From Trichosphaerium sp. ATCC 40318 (lineage: Eukaryota; Discosea; Flabellinia; Trichosidae), in contig JALMLS010000334.1 in assembly GCA_038496445.1 (NCBI GenBank), forward strand, positions 62,001-126,000: a stretch of 64,000 nt of DNA, written 5' to 3'. The notes under the pieces are model-generated. The model saw only the letters and a list, made by a program, of their open reading frames with translations, ran no database searches and had not been told where the DNA came from. How positions within the stretch are numbered: the first letter of the stretch is position 1; each line of letters starts with the position of its first letter. Both the position numbers and the translations under genes were made by a program. Of the stretch, positions 49,502 through 61,327 are shown one piece after another.

Positions 49502-51262
49502 TTAAAGTAATTTTGTCAGCATGTTTCTTGTTTCAACAGGAAGATCATCAAAGGTGCGAGTAGAGTAGATTAATGATACAAGATGTAACACAGGGTTAGG
49601 AACAATATCTTTAGGTAGAGTTCTATCTTTAGAAATCCTATACCATTGTTTCTAAACAAAGATTAACCTCAAAACACTTGTTCAAAAAAAAAAAAAAGAG
49701 CGAAAAAAAGTCGTTTAAAGATTGACGTTTTGAAATTATGTTGTCCTTTATAATGAAAGTATATTGGCGCGAGTTAAAAGATCATGTGGTGAGAATAAAA
49801 AAAATCATGTGGATGCTTACACAAACACATGCAGCCGCATGTAAATCAGGTAATGCCAAGTTTTTCATAATTCTAAGCGTAATGAAGTCTTCCAATATTC
49901 CTTCTTCATTTCCTGTTACATTAATAAGAGATTCTTGCTCAGTCGTATTGTCATATTGCTCAGCTAGTTTGACTATCACATTGAAGCACTTTTCAACCTA
50001 ACAAAACGAGTTTGTCAACAAAAGCTATGTTGGATGGATAACACGAAAACGCCCTTAAGGTTTGTTGAAACACCTCATAAAATCATTCGTTTTCCTTAAC
50101 TGTTAGGTAGTAAAACGTACTTGTAATGATGTTTCAGTGTATATGTCAGACTCAGATTTGGCTTTAGCATCTGCGGCTGCAATAAGACCTGATATACATC
50201 TACAGTAGTATAAATTGTCTTCGAAAGACAAAATGTTGTTTTCAATGAACTCAGCGCAGCCATTTGCTAAAGCACACATAGCCTAAAAACAACATTAGAT
50301 TCGACTTGGTTTGTGATGATGATATCTCATTTAACGGAATACACATACCTTTGCCCACAAGTTATCATCCTCATCTGGTATATTATTGACAAGGGAAACC
50401 AATGCTCTCCAAGGTTTGACCCAAAATAGTACCATTCTATTAAAAATGTCATACTTGAAATTCGCATCCTTGTTTTTGTTTTTCAATGACGCGTTACATC
50501 GTTTATGGAATGTAATATCTCTTGTAAATAATGGTGCTTTATACATCTAGTAAAACAAAATTAATAGTGTACAATCATAAAAGTCACGTGATTCAGTGTA
50601 TCCAAATGAAAAAAAAATTTTCTTTGCTGAAATTCAAAATCAAAAAAAATTGATTTGCACGTGACGACCATGTAATGGCCTCAACTGATTATTTTTGCGC
50701 TCAAGAATGGTTCAAAGCAAAGAATTTCAGTGTTTGGAGGAGTTTTTAAAAACAAAGCCGTTACCGCTATATACTCGAACAAAAACCCAGCGTTAATAAG
50801 TTCTAGGGCTGAGTTGCATAACCAAGGTGGTGGATTAGCTTTTTGATCGTCTGAAGCATACGAGATGAAGTTTTCGAGGAGCTCAGCTGTAAGAGTCGTT
50901 AACTATATCAAAGTGTGTAGAAACTATGCCCATTGACTAAATAAACGTACTGAGTGCGCTCCACTGCTTGAAAGTTAATATTAGCTTTTCAACGTTTTCC
51001 TTCGCTGCCTGAATGGCCTTGGTATTATTATAGTCTTCGTATAGATACCACTAGAGCTAATATTAGGACAAAAAAGTGTTATAATAGCGAAAACTGTTTG
51101 TACTTCTTTAATTAGTTTGGTAATATCGTCATACGCTCTTAACGTAGGTAAAACATCATTTTTGAGCTTTAATAAGAGTTCATCGGCCTTTTGTATTGGC
51201 TCTATGATTTCTATTGGTTTAGATGTCGGGTCAATTGATATTGTAGTGAGTTGAGTTCCCAT
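49502..51262 (-). CDS. Hypothetical all-helical protein
   Basis: From ATG 51262: MGTQLTTISIDPTSKPIEII, then KADELLLKLKNDVLPTLRAY and WYLYEDYNNTKAIQAAKENV, then KLILTFKQWSAL. Later exons contain NPPPWLCNSALELINAGFLF, FWVKPWRALVSLVNNIPDED, EKCFNVIVKLAEQYDNTTEQ and the end HLVSLIYSTRTFDDLPVETR, stop at 49502-49504. The pattern is a series of amphipathic helices without a membrane segment or signal, like a HEAT/ARM-type scaffold. I do not recognise the family. About eight introns. Confidence 0.65.
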
Positions 51263-51490
51263 CTCTTTGTTTGGTGCTAATAAATGGCAGATAATAATTT
51301 TAGACTAAAATCGTTCGGCGAATACAAAGAGTGTACTAGTACACTAACACAAAACACTAAACCGGGTTTATCTGTAGTAAAATAACAGCGTGTGAGGTGG
51401 AGACAATGTTGCTATGGGGAGCTAGAGGATTCCAAAAAAAGGCTTTTATTATTGTGTTTGGAAGTTATTTACAGTTTTTTTCTTGTTGCT

Positions 51491-52126
51491 CTACAAAGCA
51501 CCAATTTTGTGAAAATCGTATGCTAGGTTACACATACATAGAATTGTTGCAAGAGAGGTTGCTGGAAATAAAATAATAAGTCATTTATTGCATAGAAAGT
51601 ACTAGTGTAGAAGGAGCTTATCCAGCGGAAAATTAAGTTTTAACTTTTGCAAGAAAAAAAAAACCCTAAAAAAGAGCACACGTGCCTTGGAACGGTTTAC
51701 TAAAGAAGTAACGACGAGCAATAAAAACAAACAAAGCACTACTACACGTCATGATAAGACCTGTTCCAGAGCATCTATCTGAAGCATTTGACGTTGACAT
51801 AAGGTATAAAATACCAATACCTTCAAACAACTAAATAAAACGTTACAAAAAAAAACCATGTCAAATCAGAAAATATGTTGGTGTACCAAGCTCAATGAGT
51901 GTGTGTAGTTAAATCCAATATAAGCACGCCATAGTGGTACGTTTTCTGGTGGTACAGGAAATCTTGCGTTCTTCATTTGCTCAAGCAACCTTTTATCCTT
52001 GTACGGAGCGAAAAAGTGTGGTTCTGAGCTGAATTCATCGTAAATGGTTAAACCTGTGTGTAATGCGCCTAGAGCAACGTAGATTGCGCCAGCACAGCTG
52101 TATCCAATTGTTTCCATTATGCTCAT
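51491..52126 (-). CDS. Small four-TM membrane protein
   Basis: From ATG 52126: METIGYSCAGAIYVALGALH is the first membrane helix, followed by a soluble loop with LWRAYIGFNYTHSL. An intron joins HSLSL to LFEGIGILYLMSTSN (second helix). Then come GLIMTCSSALFVFIARRYFF and, after a further intron whose donor lies in GGCACGTG, TSLATILCMCNLAYDFHKIG with stop at 51491-51493. The YIGFNxTHSLG motif recurs in a family of small bacterial and protist membrane proteins of unknown function. That placement is from memory. Confidence 0.65.
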
Positions 52127-52403
52127 TGTAGGTTAGTCGGTTGTAGGGCTGTAAACAAGTGATAACTACAATCCTGACTTAAACATGCTCTTCTTTTTAC
52201 CCGACAGCCCGAGCGCCATGAACTCACATAGTACAAAGGTGGACTACCTCATTGTCAACAGAGTCCATGGTTCCATTTAAGACTCAACGGCATTTGAAGG
52301 TCAAAATCATTAAATATTTAATTGGCGTTACCTAGCGAAATAGTGTAATCTAAATAATAGCCTATTACAACCGCAATTTCACAGAATAAGTTAAAACTAA
52401 GTA

Positions 52404-52664
52404 CAAAGGATTATGGTGTCACACTGATGATATTGTCAAAGCACTTGCTGGCTTGCGTTCAATCGATATTCAGTCTTCCAGGGCAACAGATGAAGCCATC
52501 AAAGGCACTGTCTGGCGTTCATACCATTATTATAAGATTTTGTACTTGTATTACAGACGAAGGTATCAAGGCACTTGCTGGTGCCCACACTATTCTTCTC
52601 GGTTATACAGAAATATTGTCCGTATTATTCAAGTTTGCGACAGGTTTGGCAGAAGTATCAAAGT
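52404..52664 (+). pseudogene. LRR relic, left part
   Basis: Repeats of the same LRR family appear in two different frames: DDIVKALAGLRSIDIQSSRA and TDEAIKGT in one, then SGVHTIIIRFCTCITDEGIK and ALAGAHTILLGYTEI in another. The change of frame near 52510 shows a frameshift. There is no F-box, start or proper end. The relic runs straight into a palindromic repeat cluster at 52665. Confidence 0.75.
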
Positions 52665-52790
52665 GTAAGATCTTGCAAGAACTAACAAAACTGACAGATC
52701 TGTAACTTCTGCTAGTTCTTGCAAGTTCTGTCAGATTTTGTCAGTTAGTTCTTGCAAGAACTGACAGCTTTGATAAAAACTTGCAGAACC
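52665..52790. repeat. Palindromic repeat cluster, left arm
   Basis: Contains AGATCTTGCAAGAACTAACA (52668-52687), a perfect 16-bp palindrome AGTTCTTGCAAGAACT (52747-52762) and several GACAGATCT / CTGTCAGAT words in both orientations. The same words recur at 53272-53395. Confidence 0.75.
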
Positions 52791-53042
52791 AGTGCAATGT
52801 GAATGCATCACATTTTATAACTCATGACAACGTACCTTCTTTGTCGTCCTTATGTACATTAAGGCAAGACGAAAAAGCACTGTCAAAGTCACATCATCTA
52901 ACAAGACGAGCTCAGTATTTCACGTAGGGTGCGCTCTCATTACTACTCACCCAGCATAAAAACGAGTGTACAATTAATAATTATTTTCATATTAACTTAC
53001 AACCACGCGCGAATGCTGGCACATTCAGGCGTAAGAGGAGTG

Positions 53043-53285
53043 TTAACCGCGAGATAAAGTTAAAACCTCAAAGAAAATTCCAAGCGCTTCCAAAGTATCT
53101 TGCGCTGCATGTACGGATAATATAGCGTAATAATCCGTTTTAGAGTATAGGAGACAATCGTTGGACCTTAGAGGTCTCAGAGAATAAGCTAATGTACCAA
53201 ATAAAATAATGATGGTTAAGAACACGTGGTGTCGCAATAAATTTGTACCTGTCCAAGTGGATTTAGTTTGTTCCAGAACTGACAA
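53043..53285 (-). CDS. Doubtful ORF inside the repeat-bounded insert
   Basis: An open frame of about 80 codons on the reverse strand with one hydrophobic segment (HHVFLTIIILFGTLAYSLRP) and an amphipathic end (HAAQDTLEALGIFFEVLTL). It has no ATG; its upstream end lies in the right palindromic arm. It could be an exon remnant carried by the insert. No family recognised. Confidence 0.25.
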   Translation of the reverse strand: MSVLEQTKSTWTGTNLLRHHVFLTIIILFGTLAYSLRPLRSNDCLLYSKTDYYAILSVHAAQDTLEALGIFFEVLTLSRG

Positions 53286-53395
53286 GATCCGTCAGATCTT
53301 GTAGTTTTTAACAGATCTTGCAAGAACTAACAAGATCTTGTAAGAACTAACAGAAGTTGCAAGATCTGTCAGATCTGACTAAACACGAAAACCAA
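53272..53395. repeat. Palindromic repeat cluster, right arm
   Basis: Repeats the words of the left arm, including an identical 20-mer AGATCTTGCAAGAACTAACA at 53313-53332, plus CAAGATCTTGTAAGAACTAA and GATCTGTCAGATCTGAC. Together with 52665-52790 it bounds about 480 bp of other sequence. Confidence 0.75.
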
Positions 53396-53437
53396 AAGTC
53401 ACAAACAGCAAAAAGTTGCAAAGATTAGCAAACTTGA

Positions 53438-53509
53438 ATGATACGGACAATAACAGATGAAGGATTAAAAGCTCTTTCTGGTGTACACACTATTGATGTC
53501 CAACATTAA
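53438..53509 (+). pseudogene. LRR relic, right part
   Basis: A single repeat unit reads TITDEGLKALSGVHTIDVQH and then stops (TAA 53507-53509). It belongs to the same LRR family as 52404-52664 and lies just beyond the right palindromic arm, as if one LRR gene had been split by the insert. Confidence 0.7.
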
Positions 53510-53920
53510 TAAATTAGTAGGTAGAAACAATTCTGTGGGTTTTTTTTACAACACAAATGAGGTAGTTGGAGATTGGATATCCGCGTGTTATTTTTGTCTT
53601 GGGCTTTTCTCGCCCACCCTGCCCTATGTCATGTAGAGGAGCACATGGTCCTGTTCAACTTAAACAAAGTTGAACCAGTTGTATTGCAATATCAGAACAT
53701 AGTTGTTCGTCACAATCTATTACTTAATGTAAGATTACCCTTCAATAGGTACGTAACTCAGAAGAGGTACACAAGAATGTAACAGGAAACAACAGGGTTA
53801 AAACTACTTGCCAATGGTAGACATATAAGAGCAGTGAGGTATACAACAAATACTGTATCACATCTAATAGCGGAGTAATAAATTGTGGGCAACAAATAAT
53901 GAAAGTGTTTATATGTGGCT

Positions 53921-56900
53921 TTATTTATCAAGTACTTTCATGTCTTTCATATTAATATTCTTTAATTTTTTATCAGCAAGTTCATGTGCATCAACAACCT
54001 CAAACATTGCCAAGAATGTTCTATACTCAATTTCACCATTTTGTTTAGCCATATTGAAAAGAGTCTTTATCTGCATCTCAGATATACCTTTCTTATCTGG
54101 TAATAACTTATTAACTAATTGCATCGCTGCCATAAACTCTTCCTTGTCAAGAGTCTTTGAATTATCAACGTCCATCATATGGAAAATACTGACAATCTAA
54201 ACAACAGATACATTAGTAATGTGGTTATATTCAGAGAGTGGCCTTGGTGAGGAACTTGTGTTGTCGTCCGCACACAAACGAATAAAAAAAAACATGTGCC
54301 TGATTTTTGTGTTTAAACATTGTAACACAAAGTCTTCGAAGTATTTGCATGGACCACTCATCACTCTTTTCATCATTTACATGTAGAGCAGTTCTTTGAA
54401 TAAAAATAAACAAGCAGAAGAGCTTTATCAACTAAACAACGTACTTGAACTCTCTAAGCGAGATATTACCACTATCGTTTGTATCAACATAAGCTGCAAT
54501 CTTCATACGTTGAGCCTTATCATATTTATCTAAAAAAGTACTTTGTATTTAGCTACTAATTAACTACAGTGTTAGTCGTAAGTACCTAGACCAATGCGCT
54601 TAAGTACTAGTGCAAAATCACTAAAAATCCAATAGAGTTAGCAACAAAGTTGCTAGCACGATAACTTACTCATATGAGACACCACCTGTATCAGTTCTAT
54701 CAAATTCTTCATAAATTTCTTTGATACTAAGATCACTATGCTCTTGAGCAAGAACGAGACCCATATCAGTGAGCGCTTGCTCCATCCATTCCTAGTTAAA
54801 GCATTAGTAAAACAATCGCCTTTATCTTACTAACCATATCATCGTCTTGTATGCTCGCATTTGAGAAAGTAACAGAGAACCTAAGAGAAAACTCTTAACA
54901 TCTCAACCCGAAGATTAGGCTTTTTTTAATGGCTTACCTATCGAGGAACTCTTGGTATGAGATTGTACCGGATCTATCAACATCAATGGCGACCATAAGA
55001 TCATACATTTGTTCATGTGATAATCCCAAGTTATATTGCTTTAATACTTCTACAAACTCATTATAGTCAAGCTGTTCATCACCATTCTTATCAATTTCAT
55101 TGAAAGAAAGACGAAGAGAAGTAGTATGAAGTAAGAATTTCTCGCAAATGTGCTTCACCATCTCATCTTCCCAGTCTTTTCTGATAGACCTATAACAGTA
55201 ATATTTAATGGCCCACCTACTAAAGAGGAAAAAAATAAACAATGCTAAGCACCAGTAACGTACTCATTCAAAGAAATTTGGTAACGATCTAAAAAGTCCA
55301 CATAGCAGACAAAGTCATCGTCATGAAGCTTAGCCAAGTACGGTCTCATTAACTTAAAAGCTATATTCAGTTTCAATACAGATTGTAGAGCGTCTTCCCA
55401 TTGTTGTTCAGTAATATAAGCTGAAAGTTCTGGATCATATCTTGAACAAACACTCATTAGAAAAATAATTAAAACAAGTATTTTCTTACTTGCTAAACTC
55501 AACCATAAGTGCATGACGGTTTTGAAAGATACGATCTCTGAGCATCTATGTACAATCATTAATACCGTATAAACAGAAAAATGAAATACCTGTAGTGTAT
55601 CTTGCTTACAAGTTGTCGATACATGAGCTGTATCAAAGACTTCTGCAATATATTGTATAAACTCAGGTTTCAGTCCCTTATCCTTTGCTAAAGCGACCAC
55701 ACATCCCTTATTATCATTTCTGCTGCAGTAATAAGAAGCAGAGAACACAGTTATAAGATTAGCATGAGCGTAATCATAACCTTCTTGTACTTTCTGAAAA
55801 AGAGATAAGTGAGAATAATACAAGAAAAAACTATTTAAATAGCAGCACCTCATGGGATCGGATGACCAGTTCTAGATTGTTTTTCTCCAAGAAATTATTG
55901 GTTATATCACTACCAAAATTGATGCCAGCACCTCTAGAACTTTCAGTCCACCCTTGAAGAAGAAAGAGCCATCAGCATTAAACAAAAAAACCTTTTAAAA
56001 GATACCTTGTATTTCGCGCGGATCACTCCAGATTAGTTGCTCCATAATCCAGTCTCCTCTTACATCAGAGTGCTTAATAACCTTGTGCCTTGGAAGTGCA
56101 TGATCGCTCTTTATTCTAACAGGATATTAGTAAAGAAGAAACATCATAAAACAGCGAAACAAGGGACAAGTTTTTCTTTTAAACTTACTCTTTCTTTATA
56201 TCATCAATCGTCAAGTCACCATATTGTGTAAGTCCACCATGTACAACAAAAATCTTTTTATCAATAACAGCACATACTGGTAATAACTCGAATACTTTGT
56301 GTATCTTCTGATACATTGAATAATCATACGAGTCAACAACTTGCTCTTCAAAATTGTATTTTGCATTCATATGTTTAGCTTCATGATTACCTCTATTCAA
56401 GAAGACATGATCAGGATATAGGACCTTGTAGGCCAGTATCAAGAACAACACTTCTGGGCCATGAGGTCCACGGTCTACAAAGTCACCGTTGAATAGATAC
56501 ATGTTAGTTTTCGAAGGAACACCTAGGCGCTTTCGTTAAGAAACGTCGTAATTCGTCAGGTTTTTTTTCAATTACCTGCACGTTTCAGGATTGTCAGTAA
56601 ATCTGGCAGTTGACCATGTAGATCCCCAACTACCACTATTCTGCCACCCTCAGAGACAGTAATTTCGTTAACGCTACAATTCGCTGCTAAAAAGGCATGT
56701 TTTGCTTGCTTTACAATCTGGTATGCGTAACTACGAGCGTAAGGGTTGGTAAGAGGACGTAAAGCACGTACTAGTAGTGTAATTTTTGTCCTTCTGTAAA
56801 TGCAGTTCTTAATGCTTCCACAGCTTCTGCTGTGAGTACTTCTGGCAGTGTAGGTCCTTTATATCCTGTTAGGACCACTTTATTTTTTCTACATAAGCGT

Positions 56901-57125
56901 TAGCGATTATATTGCGTTTTAATCGTACGCTTTATGCTCCTTATGTTTTCCTTTAATGTCTACGGCAATAGGACCAATATCGGTAATTTCGTTATGCGCC
57001 TCTATTGCAAGGCGCTCTAACGCACTTCGTTAGTATTCTAATTACAACGGTTGTATTTTAAAACCTTCATCCTCATCTAAGCTATCCCACGCCTCTTGCC
57101 ACATTTTTATATCGTCTGTTGTCAT
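53921..57125 (-). CDS. PPEF: EF-hand PPP-family Ser/Thr phosphatase (PPEF/RdgC type)
   Basis: From ATG 57125 (MTTDDIKMWQEAWDSLDEDE) a helical N-terminal part leads to the PPP core: IVVVGDLHGQLPDLL, FNGDFVDRGPHGPEVLFLI, FLNRGNHEAKHMNAKYNF and FVVHGGLTQYGDLTIDDIKK, then WSDPREIQGWTESSRGAG and ITVFSASYYCSRNDN. All metal ligands are present. The C-terminal half carries EF-hand loops DKNGDEQLDYNEF, DVDRSGTISYQEF, DRTDTGGVSYE, DTNDSGNISLREF and DVDNSKTLDKEEF. This is the PPEF arrangement, a Ca2+-regulated protein phosphatase, with five recognisable loops rather than the usual two or three. Stop is at 53921-53923. About 14 short introns. It is divergent from the small gene at 57407. Confidence 0.9.
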
Positions 57126-57406
57126 CGTAAATAAGATCAATGGCGAATACTGAACGCGACTACGGCCAATTTGCCCCGAAACAATTTCTAAATGAATAGA
57201 AAAGGAACAACCTCTTGCTTGTATCTTATTCTCGGCTCAAGCACGTGACTTCCTGATCCTACTCTATAAGGATGTAGTGATAAGCTTGTGTAGTATAGTG
57301 GCCAGATCTCACAAATCTCGATAAAATTGCAAGTCCACTTGAACCCCAAAAAGTCAACAAGTTTAAATCATTCATTATCGCAAAACCGAAACTACGTGCT
57401 TCAACT

Positions 57407-57782
57407 ATGAGCGACGACATGAGCGAATTGTATAGGACAAACAAATGGCCTGATCTATGTTTAGGCGGAGATAACTTGAGTGGTCCTACTTTGAAGGTAT
57501 TGGAGGGCCCGTGGTGTTTAGATGGTGCGTTTGGTGGTATTGTAATACTAAAAACTAACCAAAGAGTTACTAGGTTCATGCAAAGGGTTAATCGACCTTA
57601 AAATAGAAGCAGAAAGCTTTAACTTCGATTATACGGCGACTGTCAAGAAAGATGACTACACAATAACGTTAAAAGGCCACGTACTTCTAAGTTGTGGATT
57701 TATGCATGACGGCACATGGGAGAGCGATAAACCAATAAAAGAGCTTGAAGGATTGACTAAAGGTGGATATCGTGCCTATTAA
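57407..57782 (+). CDS. Small hypothetical protein, two exons
   Basis: Exon 1 starts MSDDMSELYRTNKWPDLCLG and reaches CLDGAFG. A GTGGTA...AAAG intron (about 57533-57583) joins in frame to LIDLKIEAESFNFDYTATVK, then ITLKGHVLLSCGFMHDGTWE and ELEGLTKGGYRAY, TAA 57780-57782. About 110 residues with alternating beta-strand character, no signal or membrane helix. No family recognised; a small beta-barrel is a guess. Confidence 0.6.
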
Positions 57783-58285
57783 AACGAGAAAAAAAAGCAT
57801 GTAAACTAAAAATAAAAAAAACATTTTGTTGTTTCTTGTTCTTGATCAACTGTCAACACTGTGGATACTCCTTATACGACATGAATTTGAGGTCCAGCAT
57901 AATTACTTTGTCATATTTGTACCGAAGTTCTTGGTTGTGGGAGGTGAAACAGTTTGGGAAAATCGATTTGAAAATAATTTTTGAAGTGTGGGATTTCGAG
58001 AATCTTTGAGACCTTTTACTCACCTCAAAACCATCCTACACTTCAATTACTATTTTGAACATGTATCTAGGATTCTATATTTATAGGAGTAAAAACATTT
58101 TGCGATTGGTTTATGCTGCACCGAGGAAAAGTACCGACAGTCAAAGCAATTTTTCTGAAATTTTGGAATTTCTTCAGTCCTTTCACTTCAACGTTTAATG
58201 ACCGAGTCTCGTAGTCAGAATCAACACGTATTGGAAAGCATGTACTACAATAGTATACAAATTTACATAATATTTATTCGGAGTG
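57783..58285. other. Intergenic stretch between convergent genes
   Basis: About 500 bp of AT-rich sequence. No exon, repeat or RNA gene recognised. Confidence 0.5.
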
Positions 58286-59067
58286 TCAACCCAGATGTTC
58301 CATGGGAACAAATACAATTTTTTCAAAAGTTGGTTCTCTTTTAACCTTTGGCACACGCCAATACTTATTTATATTTTGGATTCGTTCCCATGGGTTTAGT
58401 GGCTTGTTTTGGGTTGCTTGATTCTTCTTACATTGTTGTGATCTGGAAGGGCACACTGACCCGTAAAATTGATTGTATCGTTTAAAGTCACGTGGCGGTA
58501 GCATAGTGCTGTACGTCGTCAAGTGATGTCTGTGTAGTTGCTGCTTGCGTGTTCTTTGTCTCTTTATTACTCTACCATCCCTATGCTGTGGATACTGTGT
58601 GTGGCATGCGACTAACCTGATGTAAGGTAATTTTAGTGTTTGAGGAAGCCACAAAGGGTTTGCCTTAATCGAAGGTAATCTAAAAAAAAGATAAGCCAAG
58701 ATTTATCTTAAATTGAAAAAAGGGTAGTGTTCAAAACTGGATGGTGTATGTAAAACCAAGTTTCTCCGCAACCGTCGGAAGCGCGTAATACGTATTCCAT
58801 ACGCATTTTGGAGGATCTCGCTATCAAAGTAGTTGTATCTTCGTACCTTTCAGTCATGATACAAGGTAATGCATATCTATCTTCTTGAGGATCTTGTTTT
58901 GCCATGCGTTGAAGTAGAATAAGAGAATATGCAGCGACTGTTTGTCTTGTATCGGGCTTGGTGCATGCGAACTTGGCCCTTGTTCTGTCGTGTAAAGTAT
59001 CACGTGATAAACGCGGTACAATACTATTTCCAGTGTTTACCATAGTTTGAGTGTTGTTGTGATACAT
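58286..59067 (-). CDS. Hypothetical basic protein
   Basis: Two coding-like stretches on the reverse strand probably belong to one gene. The first (59067 down to about 58730) begins MYHNNTQTMVNTGNSIVPRL and contains LHDRTRAKFACTKPDTRQTV and MRMEYVLRASDGCGETWFYI. After an intron near 58680-58735 the second has LPSIKANPLWLPQTLKLPYI, then MLPPRDFKRYNQFYGSVCPS and WRVPKVKREPTFEKIVFVPM, ending at 58286. It is basic, without a signal peptide. No family recognised, and the join is not proven. Confidence 0.5.
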
Positions 59068-60587
59068 GTATTGCTATAATGTAAACGGAGAGGAAATCTC
59101 CTGACTATTCATTTCTACTTTTAGAACACAAATCACGTGTTGATATATTTTTTACAATAATGTTCAGATACAACTTTGAAGTAGTTTACGGGACTCTTAA
59201 ACGCATAAGGTACGTTAATTTTATCTTCGGATAAACTAAAAAGAAAAAAAAGTCGGCGTGGGTTGTAACATGCAAAAAAAAAAAAAGTGCTTGACAACTT
59301 CAACCTCGAAGTTGCGCAACGTGCTGAAGTAGCATAGAATTGAGATTTAAACTTTTCGTGATTGTTCGTTTGAAGTATAGTAGTATTAAAACCATTGTTA
59401 ATGAAACAAAAACCTTTTTGTGAACAAATATTAACGGGGGAAAATTGCTCAAAGCACGGAACGGAGTTTTATAGTTTTTACGAAGTGTCTAAAGCGCTTT
59501 CCAACCCATAACCCAGCAAGCTACTATACTTATCTACTACTTGAAATAGAATTAAGAGCGGAGAAATGCCTTTAGACTGCAGTTTTTGTGAAGAGATTCA
59601 AAAAAAAAAAAAAAAAAATATTGTTTGAGAATGAATACTTGTAAAGCTTAGTCCGACAAATGTCTACAGTAATCATCCATTCATGCGAAACTTTATCTTA
59701 TGGAATGTCGGGCTGAAGGTAATACAAAACTAATATATCTTTTTTGATAAAAAAGCTGGGCTGCTAGGAGTTGTGCCTTAGATCACAAATGATACTGCAT
59801 ATTTAGAATCAGTTGATTATATAACTGTAAAATAAGCGATTATCGCCTCTTGACGAATAGGTGGCTTTGTGTTGGGTTACTTCATAGTACCAGTAGTGCA
59901 CCTTGAAACTAGCCATAAAAAAAATAGAAAAAAAAAACAATCACACAATATCTTTTAACTAGCCACAGGAAGCCCGCAATTGTAGATCGTTCAACTAAAA
60001 CAAATAATTTATTTTAGGTAGTTGATGCTCTACTTCTAGCGACGAAAAAAGCAGGGTGTAGAGTGACGAAGTGAGCCAGTACACAGCGTAATTGCGGTGC
60101 CTATTAGTTTTACAGAGACTACCATTCAATAGTAAACACGTCAAACGTTTATTTGCGTGCACATGATCTATTCTGCGTGATAACTATTTATAACGAGAGA
60201 CAGACGCCAATTTCTGTGGATAAGATAATAAACAGCTTGGTTACAGCAAGTTTTATCGTATTTATTCGGATATCGCTACGGAACACGTGAAGATTGATAA
60301 GGAAAAAAAAACCAACTAGAAAAAAGTGTACAAAGTTTTTAAAAGTCACTGCAAACCAACAATGACAAGATATCACGCCTTCCACTATCACAAAGTTATT
60401 GTTGTTTTAGATATATAAAATAACGCAGATGTGAAAGTAAGGGATTAAAGACTCCTATCACTTTTGTCAATGCTCTATCCAGATTTGACATTATCGATTG
60501 CAACAACAAAAACAAACTTTTCAAACCAACCAACTGATCCGTGGATACAGCATCTTTACTCTGCTTTTTTTGTTATTTTATGGAGCA
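59068..60587. other. Longest gene-poor stretch
   Basis: About 1.5 kb with long A runs (59275-59286 and 59599-59618), three CACGTG sites (59133, 60284 and, just outside, 59001) and many stop codons in all frames. No exon or RNA gene is convincing. It may contain UTRs and a low-complexity spacer. Confidence 0.5.
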
Positions 60588-61008
60588 ATGATGGATTATT
60601 GTTGCCACTCGTGGGATAGTGTCCCGGTTACAAAACACAAAAAGTTCGTTAACCTTTTTTTTGTCGCGGACAAGGTTTCTTCTGCGCCAAATACTCTTTA
60701 TGTTACTTTATTTCCTGAAGGAGACTGATTTTTATCCAACCAAATTATATTTGTCAGATGTGCACTGAGTGGTTTGAGCCATTAAAAGCTCAGTATCCAT
60801 ATTATTTAGCGTCTTCTTGGTGTTGTTTCTCTTTATACTGTATACTAGCGTAGATACTGTTGTAATACCTGTGATACAATTAGTAGGCCTACCATCTAGC
60901 ATGTGGCACGTGCTAAAAAAGAAACAACAGGATAACTCGCGAAAAAAGCTTGGTTTATTTAACACAAATCAAAGTGACAAGTCTTTTGAAACCCTGCTTA
61001 ACACGTAA
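60588..61008 (+). CDS. Possible small type I membrane protein (fragmentary)
   Basis: Coding-like pieces on the plus strand: MDYCCHSWDSVPVTKHKKFV, then VSSAPNTLYVTLFPEG and, in another frame, TDFYPTKLYLSDVH. They are followed by a membrane helix VLFLFILYTSVDTVVIPVIQ and a basic tail (WHVLKKKQQDNSRKKLGLFN) that stops at 61008. A short luminal domain, one helix and a cytosolic tail would make sense, but introns and the start could not be fixed. Confidence 0.35.
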
Positions 61009-61079
61009 TTTCTAAACTGTCTAAAAACCAATGCCCATTACTAGCGTTTGAACTATTTACTTTAGCGCGTAGCATGGTG

Positions 61080-61219
61080 ACCTTATTTGAAAGAGCAACT
61101 GAAACGTTGCAAATGATGGAGTAAAACACCTGACAGCGTTAAGCTTTGGATGCGATCATTGCTTTAACATAATAAAAGAGTGCTTGTGCAACCTAGATAT
61201 TAACATGCCATGTTAATAA
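61080..61219 (+). pseudogene. Short LRR-like relic
   Basis: The plus strand reads NVANDGVKHLTALSFGCDHC and then FNIIKECLCNLDINM. The first part fits one unit of the local LRR family (VTDxGVKxLxxL). It lies 110-250 bp beyond the end of the intact F-box/LRR gene and on the opposite strand. Only one unit is recognisable, so this is a weak call. Confidence 0.35.
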
Positions 61220-61327
61220 AGTCTACAACTTTTGCAGTATCATAAAAAACTACCGAAGAAACTGAATTTTGGAATCAATCATTTAAAAACGCAGGAAGGC
61301 GTGCCTTGTATTCAATTGTAGTTTTAT

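Noticed and set aside
53573-53782. Plus-strand ORF with a signal-peptide-like start
   Set aside because: No ATG at its hydrophobic start, no family, no clear exon partners; likely chance.
59599-59618. A run of about 20 A as a retroposon tail
   Set aside because: No coding or repeat body precedes it and no target duplication is visible.
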